Source of the DNA: Cyclobacteriaceae bacterium | GTDB lineage: Bacteria; Bacteroidota; Bacteroidia; Cytophagales; Cyclobacteriaceae | Assembly: GCA_028278225.1 (NCBI GenBank) | Contig: JANQEU010000104.1 | Span: 372,001-436,000 of the forward strand | Direction of reading: 5' to 3' | DNA: 64,000 nt | Shown: one piece after another, positions 54,091 to 63,247 of the stretch | Numbering within the stretch: the stretch's first letter is position 1 | Layout: each line of letters opens with the position of its first letter | Notes under the pieces: model-generated | What the model was told of the DNA's origin: nothing | The model's database searches: none | Seen by the model: the letters and a program-made list of their open reading frames with translations, nothing else | Position numbers and translations under genes: made by a program

Positions 54091-55440
54091 TTATCCTGCC
54101 TTTCTGATCAGGTAGGTATGAGCCACCGGCTTGTTAATCGTGTAGATCTGATCTACCATCAAATCATTTTTTTCTGCCAGGGTTTTGAGTTCCTTTTCCG
54201 ATAGCCGGAGTATTTCGTCAAGGCTGGCTTTATGAAGTCCCAATTCCTTCGCATCCTCCTTGTCCACATCATCCGGGTATAGTGCGAAATGCTTTGCCAA
54301 CGCGATTTTTGCCAGAAGATCGCGCATAGGCATGACTATTTCTTCATTTCGCTTTTGATTGAGCAACGCTACTTCCATCGCCTGCTTGTACTGAGGTGTG
54401 TTTCCATTCGCTTGCAACTCAATACCCTCACCCCAGTCAATATGGCTGTAAGTGCCAACCAGCTTGTCATCAATAGACAACGCGTATTGACCGGGAGGTA
54501 GTCCACTGATCCTGATGGTTTCCCTGCTTAATTCACTACCGGCCCCGGCCAGCTTATAGCCTAAACTTGCCTCCGGGGGAACCACCCATGGCAGGCTATT
54601 GGCTTCAAATGAAAATTCGATTCCACCACCCTCAATTTTGTTCAGGTTGCCATTTTCCAGGTCAAATAATCTCCAGTCATCGTCCTCTGCTTCTATATGA
54701 ATGAATGAAACCGACGATTCGGCATTTATACCTTTGAGCATTGAGGATGCCATTATCATCTGACCGTCTTCCTCCGGATGAATAGAATCCTCGATCAAGG
54801 TGAATTTGGGATTCCTTTTGCGCTCTTCGCGGGTAATTTCATTGAGGGGAGTATAGAGATTGGCATATGCATAGCCGTTTTCGCCAGCCACCTGATACAA
54901 CCACGCCCCGAAATAGGCCAAAGTTGCATTGTAGTGATTTACTTCAGCCTCATACAGGTCGTCACTTTTATCGATATATGCGGCCAATCCGTCAAACATG
55001 GTGGGTGTGAGTAAAACAGGCCTGGCCCCTATTGCTTTAATGCGATCCAGCAGCTTATACATGTCTTGCTTATACGTATTGAAAATCTCGTGATCAAATG
55101 ACTCGTAATGGCCGTCATTCATTCCCAGCAGGATACTAACATAGTCAGGCTTATGTTGAGCTACATCACTGTCAAATCTATTTAGTGCATCGATGGCTTC
55201 ATCTCCGCTTATTCCGGCGTTGACAAAGTTTATTCGCCGGTCAGGATACCTGGTAAAGTAGTAATCCTCCACGTACTGCGTATAAAGACATTGATGTGTG
55301 ATACTGTTGCCGAGAAATACAAACGTTTGACCTCCTGACAGTTGGACCTCTTCAATTTTCACCGGACCATTTTGGGCCAGCCCCCACCAAGGTGTGAATG
55401 AGCAGATCAAAAGAGCAAAAACTATTCTTTTCATAACCAT
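54091..55440 (-). CDS. SGNH/GDSL-type hydrolase with C-terminal helical region
   Basis: A 449-residue exported protein (ATG at 55440 or 55434; signal about 1-22). The SGNH blocks are clear: FLGNSITHQ (Ser), NAGISGDEA (Gly), LLGMNDGHY (Asn) and DSIHPEEDG (Asp and His). All four are intact, so it should be an esterase, for example an acetylesterase that removes acyl groups from the glycan. A beta region and a long helical tail (about 350-449) follow. It is the gene before the mutarotase. Confidence 0.9.
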   Translation of the reverse strand: MVMKRIVFALLICSFTPWWGLAQNGPVKIEEVQLSGGQTFVFLGNSITHQCLYTQYVEDYYFTRYPDRRINFVNAGISGDEAIDALNRFDSDVAQHKPDYVSILLGMNDGHYESFDHEIFNTYKQDMYKLLDRIKAIGARPVLLTPTMFDGLAAYIDKSDDLYEAEVNHYNATLAYFGAWLYQVAGENGYAYANLYTPLNEITREERKRNPKFTLIEDSIHPEEDGQMIMASSMLKGINAESSVSFIHIEAEDDDWRLFDLENGNLNKIEGGGIEFSFEANSLPWVVPPEASLGYKLAGAGSELSRETIRISGLPPGQYALSIDDKLVGTYSHIDWGEGIELQANGNTPQYKQAMEVALLNQKRNEEIVMPMRDLLAKIALAKHFALYPDDVDKEDAKELGLHKASLDEILRLSEKELKTLAEKNDLMVDQIYTINKPVAHTYLIRKAG

Positions 55441-55479
55441 AAAAATCCAGTTCTAAGTTTTACTTGAAATTCTCTTAAT

Positions 55480-55592
55480 TCAATTCGTTTTTAACACAAG
55501 CGCATGATCACAAGGCCGGCCCTGGGGTACCCACCAGCAATGACACAAACAAACACAAGTGAATGGGACGTTAACAAATAATCTTTTATCAT
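55480..55592 (-). pseudogene. Collapsed GH29-type remnant (signal peptide and C-terminus only)
   Basis: At 55592 an ATG opens a signal-like sequence (MIKDYLLTSHSLVFVCVIA). In another frame just downstream, ending TGA at 55480-55482, the strand reads GRPCDHALVLKTN. This matches the GH29 C-terminus seen in the window (PCDHAWTFKI, PGDHAWSFKI). About 480 codons and one frame change would have been lost. The match is short, so this is a suggestion. Confidence 0.4.
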
Positions 55593-55622
55593 TTCAAGTT
55601 GAAGACCGGGAGTGCATTCTGT

Positions 55623-57809
55623 CTACTTCCTAGTGAAAGAAAAGGACACCTTTTTTTCATCTTCAAACTTCAGCCAAACTATCAAATCGATCGAATTCAG
55701 GGTGTGGCGATGGTCATAGCGGACATCTTTTCCCTTCGTCAGGACTTTGTCATTCAAACTGATTTCAACGTCATTGGCGCCCCAGTTTTCGATGACAAAA
55801 GCAGGATTGATTACCGGAGATTGATTGCTTCCCTCGAGGGTAAAGGATACTTTATCATCATCATTTATCTTAATGTTGTATGCCTTTTGCTCCGGCCTGT
55901 ATTCGGCATCTATCCCTGCTTCATTCACCACGATTTCAGCAGGGTATGACCAGCTCTTATTAAGTCTGACAATACCATTGATATCTCCTTTGGTCATTCC
56001 GCAAAGCATGATTTTGGTCATGGAGCGGTCATCGGATTTGTATTCTTTCCAAAACCAATGTGATAAAGAGGCATGCGCTGCTCTATCAGCGAAATTGGCG
56101 TAACGGCCATCTGTCGGTCGAGGCGCTACAGGCCAGTGATTCCACCAGGGAAATACACTCACTTGCCTCCTGATCTCACCGGCATAAATATCCATTCCTT
56201 CAATATCCTGCGGCCTGATGGCTGAAAAGGGTTTGTATTCGGATTTGGTATTGACGATCTGTGCATTTTTATTGGCGGGCAGTTCCGGGTCACCCGGTGG
56301 CGTTTCAAATTCCCATGAATAGGTTTTTGTTTCGCCTTGTATGTTGGCCAGGATCAAAGCATCGTATTCAAGTACATCTTCAGGGCGCTGACCAGGCCCC
56401 AGGACCATCATACTCTCCTGCCATTCATGTGCAGCATGCGGTGCATTACTCAGCAAAACATCTTCTCTCACTGCCGTCATATCCGGATAGATGTAGTAAG
56501 TTTCATTCGTCCAGTCACCCCATCCCGTTTCAGGATCTTCAAAGGCAAAGACACCCGTGACATCCACCAGGGCATACCTCCATTGAACGACAATCCGGGC
56601 CTCATTGCTTTCCACGATCTTCACACTGGAATACTTCGTTTTTTTATCCGACATGGGCTCACAACTGCCATGATCATTCCATCCCTCATTGAAACCATTG
56701 TTGTAATGGATCCCGTTTTCACTCACCCAACTTGGGATATAACTCGTCCCACGCCAGAAAACGAACTTACAATCCGACTGGTCAAACTGAACCACAATGT
56801 CTGCGTTGTCTTTAACAGCCCAGGGAGCATCCCAACCCGGGTAATACTCCAGCGTTGTATTTACTGCCCTGAAAATACCGGGTGATTGCGGACCTGAAGG
56901 AAGTTTGCGTTCCGGTAATTCCGGTTTTGCCGAAGGTTTGTTTTTATTGTAAGATGACTTTATATCCCTGGCATCAACCACCTGATCAAATAATTTTAAT
57001 TCATCGATAATACCATCGAGATATGTAAATGATTCCTCCGTGCCATAGGGCCTTATGGTTCCCGTTGGCCTGTAGGGGATCCTGCTTTTGCCGATCAGGA
57101 TACTGACTCCCTCATAAAATACAATTGGAGAATAGTCTCCCTTAAATTTCCTGTTCCCCGCCAGCTCGCCATTCAGATAAACGGACATCCCCGTTTCCGC
57201 CGAGTAACTACCGGCAATATGTGTCCATTCATTCAGGTTTATGGTTTTGTCCACGATGAGTGTTTCCATTTTACCATCCAGGGTAGCCACCATAAGGATT
57301 GGCCTCCCCCAGGCATCTATTTCAAGGCTGTACCCTTCCGTACCACCCTCCTCTACGGGACGCCTGTGACTGAATACGGGACAAAAATTCTTGGGATAAG
57401 CGCCCAGTGCAACCCAGGCTTCCACAGTGAATTTATCATCGATTTCCGGAATCGGTTTGATGGTAACATCCTCGTTTTCCTCATCGTATACTTCCTCAGC
57501 CCTGATGTATGCTGAATAACCATCCAGGAGGGCGGCCTTTCCCACGACCCCGCCAACCTCTTTGTAGTACTTACCTTCGAGGTCATACTCAAGACCACTT
57601 ACCGACTCTTTTACATAAGCAAACACCTCCTTGGGAACGTACGTTTCTCCTCTTACCATTTCCACTACTTCCCGCTTCACCCGTATTTCATCAAATTTGA
57701 AATGAGCGATAGGCCTTTTTTGAGCGCTTGCTATTCCGGATGTTAACAACACCACGATAACAAAAGCAAAGCGTGATCTAATCCCGATGATAGCGTTTAT
57801 CAGTTTCAT
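55623..57809 (-). CDS. LamG-containing protein with single unknown module (paralogue C)
   Basis: A 728-residue exported protein (signal about 1-29). It starts directly with the LamG domain (about 30-300; LLDGYSAYIRAEEV, FTVEAWVALGAYP), then one copy of the module (about 320-600; CKFVFWRGTSYIP, EPMSDK, IVVQWRYA, YYIYPDM, HEWQESM) and the C-terminal beta region (INPAFVIENWG). Paralogues A and B have an additional module copy in front of LamG, so this is the simpler architecture. It follows susD-2 after a strong terminator and starts a separate transcript with the SGNH and RbsD-type genes. Function unknown. Confidence 0.8.
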   Translation of the reverse strand: MKLINAIIGIRSRFAFVIVVLLTSGIASAQKRPIAHFKFDEIRVKREVVEMVRGETYVPKEVFAYVKESVSGLEYDLEGKYYKEVGGVVGKAALLDGYSAYIRAEEVYDEENEDVTIKPIPEIDDKFTVEAWVALGAYPKNFCPVFSHRRPVEEGGTEGYSLEIDAWGRPILMVATLDGKMETLIVDKTINLNEWTHIAGSYSAETGMSVYLNGELAGNRKFKGDYSPIVFYEGVSILIGKSRIPYRPTGTIRPYGTEESFTYLDGIIDELKLFDQVVDARDIKSSYNKNKPSAKPELPERKLPSGPQSPGIFRAVNTTLEYYPGWDAPWAVKDNADIVVQFDQSDCKFVFWRGTSYIPSWVSENGIHYNNGFNEGWNDHGSCEPMSDKKTKYSSVKIVESNEARIVVQWRYALVDVTGVFAFEDPETGWGDWTNETYYIYPDMTAVREDVLLSNAPHAAHEWQESMMVLGPGQRPEDVLEYDALILANIQGETKTYSWEFETPPGDPELPANKNAQIVNTKSEYKPFSAIRPQDIEGMDIYAGEIRRQVSVFPWWNHWPVAPRPTDGRYANFADRAAHASLSHWFWKEYKSDDRSMTKIMLCGMTKGDINGIVRLNKSWSYPAEIVVNEAGIDAEYRPEQKAYNIKINDDDKVSFTLEGSNQSPVINPAFVIENWGANDVEISLNDKVLTKGKDVRYDHRHTLNSIDLIVWLKFEDEKKVSFSFTRK

Positions 57810-57947
57810 TATTCGTTAGGGTTCATTAATTCAATTTCATTTATTGGAATGTACAGTATTCAGCAGCGTAATGAACATCCTATTCATTTTTCGAGCCGAA
57901 ATCAGTTGATCACCTTTAAATTAAAGCAGGTAACAACCATGTAAGAC

Positions 57948-57980
57948 AAAAAAGAATGCAATTCAAAATGAATTGCACTC
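57948..57980 (-). terminator. Rho-independent terminator after susD-2
   Basis: On the minus strand GAGTGCAATTC pairs with GAATTGCATTC (11 bp with one G-U), loop ATTTT, followed by CTTTTTT. It lies 27 bp after the end of susD-2 and should stop the susC-susD transcript. Confidence 0.85.
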
Positions 57981-58006
57981 AAATAGTATGAAGATGTATT
58001 GCCTGA

Positions 58007-59797
58007 TCAATTCCATAAAGGATTCTGTTCTAACAATTCATTGAAAAGCACTTCATCGTTGGGATAATGGAAATACTTGTGTTTTTCAGCATCGATATTT
58101 GATGCGCCATCAGGGAACCCGTTGGTTTCAAGGGTTTCAACCAGCTTTCCCCAACGGATCAGGTCAAGGTATCTTGTTCCTTCCAGAACAAATTCCATTA
58201 TTCTTTGATGCTCAATTTCATCCATGATATTGGCTGCGGTGAGTGGATCGCCATTCTGATCAACATCTACCGGTAGGTTTGCCCGTGCTCTCACCGCATT
58301 TACATCGGCGATTGCATCGGCCAGTGATCCACCTGACATCACCAGTGCTTCGGCATGCATCAATAAAACATCAGCATACCGTAGTATTCTCTCATTGTTT
58401 ACAGCAGGTCCATCTGTTATGCATGCCATGTCAACAGGTATATATTTTCGGAACCAGCCATCAAAATCACCACCGTCACTGCTGCCGGCCTCACATCCAT
58501 TTCCAATCAGTTGTTCTTGCCAAGCATCAAATGTCAGTTGACAACCCAGATCAAGTGTTACGATAATATGTTCATACTCCTCATCAGTTGCCTCAATCCA
58601 GCATCCCTCAAGCCTCACCTCTGTAATGGTACCATCCGGTACTTCTTCGGCTACAATATCATCCCAAAACCCTTCTTCTCCCGTGAGATCTTCTTCCCAG
58701 AATTCGGTGCAATCATCTCCACCGCCACCGCCACCATCGCCGGAACCACAAACAAGGCCGTCTCCAAGGTCGGCAAAGTCAACACCATAAAGTGATATGC
58801 CATCCGCCCAATAAAGCGTGTTCAGGGTTCGAACATCAAAGTTTCCATCCACATCCCGCTCGGCCATCATTTCGTTTGATATCCACTCCGAGGGTTTTGA
58901 AACAATTTCACCTGAAATCCCCGGTACACTTGCGTTAAAAGGTCTCTCCTGAACTGCTGCATAAGAACCTGTAAATACATCGTATTGTGCCTCATACAAG
59001 GACTCTTCGTTATTCTCATTTCCGGAAAGGAAGTTGTCCATCCAATCTGATACCAAACCATATATTCCGGAGTCAATGATTTCCTGAAATTCAGTTACCG
59101 CTAATCCATAGGAAGAAGGATCATTAAGGTATCCTGCCCGATACAGATACAATTTTCCAAGGAATCCTGTCGCCGCACCCCAGGTAACCTGACCGGGAAG
59201 CTCACGTTCAGTGGGTAACCCCGCTTTTGCTGCCGTCAAATCATCAATAGCCTGCTGCCAGACCGCCTCATGAGTATCTGCCGCCGGATTATTGAATTGA
59301 CTCTCTTCTGCCGCAGGCTCCAGCACTATGGGCACCTTGCCATACAAGTGAGCAAGACGGAAATACGCCATCCCCCTGAAAAACAGTACTTCGGCTGTCA
59401 TCAGATCTTTCTGAACGGCATCCGAAAACTCAATACCTTCCATCTGTTGTAAAATAGTATTTACTCTGAAGATGATGGTATAGGCATCATACCAAAAATC
59501 ATCTGTGACACTATTTTGAGGTGTATTCACAAACGTATAGTACTGATTGAACTGGGCAAAATCCGTTGCAGCAAGGGCAACGGCATCACTTCTTAGATTT
59601 AATGCTTCAGGTGCCCCATTCCACAATGAATTAAATGTGGGGTACAAGGTTACAATTGCCGCCTCAACATCTGCAGTAGAGGACCAAAAGTTACCTGATG
59701 TGATGGCATTTGGGTCAGTAAGATCTAAAAAATCATCACTGCAAGCGGTAGTAACCGCAAGTAAAACCGCTATGATTATTTTATTATAGATTTTCAT
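58007..59797 (-). CDS. susD-like: SusD/RagB-type lipoprotein with Gly-rich, Cys-containing insertion (locus 2)
   Basis: About 596 residues from the ATG at 59797 (an 11-codon longer frame overlaps the susC end). Lipidation signal LLAVTTAC (Cys19) and then SDDFLDLTDPNA. The TPR-like fold and RYADVLLMHAEALV match the family. An insertion of about 100 residues (near 347-446) begins with a run of six glycines (GSGDGGGGGGDD) and contains at least four cysteines and many acidic residues. It resumes at DGWFRKYIP, where SusD proteins normally continue. The insertion may form a small disulfide-bonded surface module. It is separated from susC by 19 bp. Confidence 0.9.
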   Translation of the reverse strand: MKIYNKIIIAVLLAVTTACSDDFLDLTDPNAITSGNFWSSTADVEAAIVTLYPTFNSLWNGAPEALNLRSDAVALAATDFAQFNQYYTFVNTPQNSVTDDFWYDAYTIIFRVNTILQQMEGIEFSDAVQKDLMTAEVLFFRGMAYFRLAHLYGKVPIVLEPAAEESQFNNPAADTHEAVWQQAIDDLTAAKAGLPTERELPGQVTWGAATGFLGKLYLYRAGYLNDPSSYGLAVTEFQEIIDSGIYGLVSDWMDNFLSGNENNEESLYEAQYDVFTGSYAAVQERPFNASVPGISGEIVSKPSEWISNEMMAERDVDGNFDVRTLNTLYWADGISLYGVDFADLGDGLVCGSGDGGGGGGDDCTEFWEEDLTGEEGFWDDIVAEEVPDGTITEVRLEGCWIEATDEEYEHIIVTLDLGCQLTFDAWQEQLIGNGCEAGSSDGGDFDGWFRKYIPVDMACITDGPAVNNERILRYADVLLMHAEALVMSGGSLADAIADVNAVRARANLPVDVDQNGDPLTAANIMDEIEHQRIMEFVLEGTRYLDLIRWGKLVETLETNGFPDGASNIDAEKHKYFHYPNDEVLFNELLEQNPLWN

Positions 59798-59816
59798 AAT
59801 TCTGATTTTCAATTTA

Positions 59817-62800
59817 TTAGAATGAAACACTGAGGTTCACCAGGAAACTACGAAACTGAGGGGTGGTACCTCTGTCTATTCCGGCACTTAGCCATCCATC
59901 TCTTCCCTGTTCCGGATCTATACCCTGATATCCGCTGATCGTGAATAAATTCTGTGTACTTAGGCTAATCCTTGCTGAAGATACTCCAACCAGGTCCGTG
60001 ATGTTGTTTGGAATGCTATATCCAACTTCTATTAATGCAGCTTTGATAAAATCTCCCTTCTCCAAATACCGGTCCGAGGCTGGATTGGAATTCCAGTTCT
60101 CATCTATGTCATTGGGATTATTTCTTGGAAAATTTGATTTAGGATTCGTTACCGGATCATAAGCCTTCAATAGTTTCGCGCTGAAATTGTCATAACCATA
60201 GGGTTGCTCGATGAGATAGCGTGGCCCGTTAAAAACATGATGGCCAAAATTCCCATACAGGTTTATCGTGAAATCAAAAGCCTGGTAATTCGCATTCAAA
60301 TTGAGTCCCCCTGACCAGGGCGCCCTGCCTGTTCCTGCATATTGACGATCCCCCTCGGTTGTAATCTGCCCGTCACCATTAAAGTCAATAAATTTAACAT
60401 CACCTAATTGAGCCTCCGGCTGGATCAGATTTCCATCAGCATCAATGTGTGCATCAATCTCAGCCTGAGATTTGAATATACCGTCCGTCTTGATCAACCA
60501 GAATTCAGACGGACCCCTTCCTTCAAATATCTGAATGGCATGAGGAACATCCCATTCGGGAGCATCGCCAAATATCACATCTTCCGGTATCTCCGTGAGT
60601 TCAGTATCCACATAGCTGGCATTCAACCCAACATTAATATTGACCTGACCAATGGATTGGGTATAATCAATGGTAAATTCTACACCATCATTTTTGATCA
60701 GTCCACTATTTGTGGGAATTTCACCCCCACCTGCGGACCCGGGGATAATCACGCTTGACACAAGCTTATCTGTCTCCCTCCGGAATATCTCAAATGAACC
60801 GGAAATCTGGTCATCTAAAATTCCGAACTCCAACCCAATATTTGTAGTTTTGGATTCCTCCCAGGTAATTTTCGTGTTAACAGGACCCGGTGTCATCAAG
60901 CCATCTATCAATGATCCATCGAAAGAATATGGTATATAGCTGAGTGTGGCAGCCGGTGGATACGTACCAACATTTTGTCGTCCTAATACACCGTATCCTG
61001 CCCTTATCTTAAGGTCATTTACGTAATTATCCAGTCCAAGCGAACTCCAGAACCCTTCATTGGAAATCCTCCAACCTGCTGAAATACCGGGGAAATTGCC
61101 CCAACGCACATCGGGATCAAATCTGGAAGAACCATCTCGTCTGAAGTTGAATGTAACCTGGTACCTATTATCATAGGAGTAGAACGCCTGAGAAATGTAG
61201 GAAATGAGCCGGCTTTGTGAATTTGACCCGCTTAAGTTGGTTAGCAGAGGATTAGCTCCGGGACCGTCCAGTGTGGAAGTGAGTGGAGACAGGAAATCTT
61301 CCTTGGAGCCTCCAATGAACCGGTCACTGAACTCTTGTGTCACATATCCTGCCAGCACATTCACCCGGTGTTTACCAAATTCACCATCGTAGGAAAGAAT
61401 GTTATCGAGAGACCAGTTGGATTCTCTGGTCTGCTCCTCTTCTATTGCCCGTTCGCTATTAAAATACTCCTGCGGCTGACTTTGTGTGCGCGTTCTCGTT
61501 TTGATAAATGCATCTGTTTGATTGAACGAACCACTGATTTTGTATTTTAAGCCTTCAATTATTTCATATTCCAGGTACAAATTCGCCTGAATATTGTCCT
61601 GCTTGATGTCTCTGCTCCAGAATTCTGCATAATCCAAGGGGTTTCTGATCAGCGCCTCCGGATTATCACCACCTCCCCAATAAAATGATCTTGTCCTTGG
61701 ACCTGCTGAACGATCGTTAGTTGGATCGGGATTGGTCCCGTACGGAGAGAAATAAGGTACCTGCGCTATGGCCTTGTAATAGACCGACCGGCTGAAAGCA
61801 TAAGGCTCGGGGTCCGTTTCACTTCTGGACATTGCCAGTGTTTGCCCGATTTTAAATTTCTCATTTACATTGAAATCGCTGTTCGCCCGAATATTGCCAC
61901 GCTCATATCCGGTTCCCAATGCAATGCCATCCTGATTTTTGTATCCGGCAGAAATTCGATAGCTTCCGTAATCTCCGCCACCGGAAACCGAAACATCATG
62001 TGTTTGTGTGGGCGCATTGTCATAAACGAGATCATACCAGTCATATGAACGAAACTGCGTAGGATCAGCGATGTAATCGAGCGCCGCCTGCGGAACCAAT
62101 TCCGCATCTTCAAGATTTTCACCATACATGCTTTGCAGGATTTGGACATACTGCTCCGCATTTGCCGTATTGGGACCATCAAAAGGAACCTGGGTTCCTA
62201 TTGAGGTGTTGTACGTGATCCGGGGCGCACCGGTCCTTCCCCTTTTCGTGGTAACCAAAATCACACCGTTAGCCGCCCTGGATCCATAAATGGCTGCTGC
62301 GGCCGCATCTTTCAGGATCTCAATGGATTCAATGTCATTAGGGTTTAAATTCTCAAGACCGGTTGTTTGCCTGAGTCCGTCTCCGACGCCTACAACATTT
62401 TCGAAATCAACAAGTTGCAGACCCGAGATCTGCACACCATCTACAATCACCAAAGGCGGTGTGTCCGCTGCACCTTCAGGAGAACTAATGCCCCGAATGT
62501 TGAAGTTAAAAGCAGACCCAGGCGAATTGTCCGTAGCGTAAATCTGAACGCCTGTAACATTTCCCTGCAACGCCCTGGTCATATCAGCTGTGTTACGTTT
62601 GGTCATATTCCGAACGTCCACAGAGGCCACCGATGAAGTAACATCTCTCTTATTTCTCGAAGCATATCCAACCACAACCACCTCCTCCAGTTGAGAAAGG
62701 TCAGTCTCCATTACAACATCGACAACAGACCTTCCGTTTATGGGGATTTCCATGGTGGTTAAACCAATGAATGAAAGGATGAGAACACCATCTGACGGCG

Positions 62801-63011
62801 CATTGATGGAGTATTTCCCATCAACATCCGTGATGGTACCAATGCTGGTTCCCTCAAGCAGTATTGTCACACCTACAAGTGGTTCCCCCCTTTCATTGTC
62901 TGTCACTGTTCCAGTGACCAGATCCTGAGCAAAGACCTGTTGCGATAACAAGGTCAACATGGCTACAGGTAGCCATAAAGTTTTCAATTTTCTAAACATA
63001 CCTCCCGACAT
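59817..63011 (-). CDS. susC-like: SusC/RagA-type TonB-dependent transporter (locus 2)
   Basis: A 1064-residue outer-membrane transporter (ATG at 63011 or 62999). After a signal peptide (about 1-28) come the carboxypeptidase-regulatory-like domain (VTGTVTDNERGEPLVGVTI), the EEVVVVGYASRNKRDVTS segment, the plug (AAIYGSRAANGVILVTTK) and the barrel. The protein ends FRSFLVNLSVSF. It is complete. A ROK-family gene lies upstream on the same strand after a 236-bp gap that includes a -7-like element. It would import the oligosaccharides made by the fucosidase set. Confidence 0.95.
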   Translation of the reverse strand: MSGGMFRKLKTLWLPVAMLTLLSQQVFAQDLVTGTVTDNERGEPLVGVTILLEGTSIGTITDVDGKYSINAPSDGVLILSFIGLTTMEIPINGRSVVDVVMETDLSQLEEVVVVGYASRNKRDVTSSVASVDVRNMTKRNTADMTRALQGNVTGVQIYATDNSPGSAFNFNIRGISSPEGAADTPPLVIVDGVQISGLQLVDFENVVGVGDGLRQTTGLENLNPNDIESIEILKDAAAAAIYGSRAANGVILVTTKRGRTGAPRITYNTSIGTQVPFDGPNTANAEQYVQILQSMYGENLEDAELVPQAALDYIADPTQFRSYDWYDLVYDNAPTQTHDVSVSGGGDYGSYRISAGYKNQDGIALGTGYERGNIRANSDFNVNEKFKIGQTLAMSRSETDPEPYAFSRSVYYKAIAQVPYFSPYGTNPDPTNDRSAGPRTRSFYWGGGDNPEALIRNPLDYAEFWSRDIKQDNIQANLYLEYEIIEGLKYKISGSFNQTDAFIKTRTRTQSQPQEYFNSERAIEEEQTRESNWSLDNILSYDGEFGKHRVNVLAGYVTQEFSDRFIGGSKEDFLSPLTSTLDGPGANPLLTNLSGSNSQSRLISYISQAFYSYDNRYQVTFNFRRDGSSRFDPDVRWGNFPGISAGWRISNEGFWSSLGLDNYVNDLKIRAGYGVLGRQNVGTYPPAATLSYIPYSFDGSLIDGLMTPGPVNTKITWEESKTTNIGLEFGILDDQISGSFEIFRRETDKLVSSVIIPGSAGGGEIPTNSGLIKNDGVEFTIDYTQSIGQVNINVGLNASYVDTELTEIPEDVIFGDAPEWDVPHAIQIFEGRGPSEFWLIKTDGIFKSQAEIDAHIDADGNLIQPEAQLGDVKFIDFNGDGQITTEGDRQYAGTGRAPWSGGLNLNANYQAFDFTINLYGNFGHHVFNGPRYLIEQPYGYDNFSAKLLKAYDPVTNPKSNFPRNNPNDIDENWNSNPASDRYLEKGDFIKAALIEVGYSIPNNITDLVGVSSARISLSTQNLFTISGYQGIDPEQGRDGWLSAGIDRGTTPQFRSFLVNLSVSF

Positions 63012-63056
63012 AGTAACATGGTTTTTTTAGTTCTTTCTTGAATCTAGTTTTAAATA

Positions 63057-63077
63057 CTTTCTAATATTACAAAAGTA
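63057..63077 (-). promoter_or_regulatory. Candidate -7 element and operator half-site for susC-2
   Basis: The minus strand reads TACTTTTG at 63077-63070, an exact -7 consensus match 59 bp upstream of the susC start. CTTTCTAA at 63057-63064 repeats the first half of the 14-mer found at 33278 and 49813. No matching -33 TTTG was found. Confidence 0.35.
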
Positions 63078-63247
63078 AGTTCACAAATGCAAGTATTTCT
63101 TACTTAATTATCAACATATTGTATAATATAAAGAATTATTTTGACTTGACTGTTATATTTATTTTTGTGATCCTCAGGATTCCAACACACTTTCTTATTG
63201 TGTGTAAATAACAATTACTCCATTATCGGATTTCTGCAAGTACATTT

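Noticed and set aside
63184-63205. ACACAC/GTGTGT stem as terminator of the ROK gene
   Set aside because: Only six base pairs, no G+C-rich core beyond the repeat and no T-tract.
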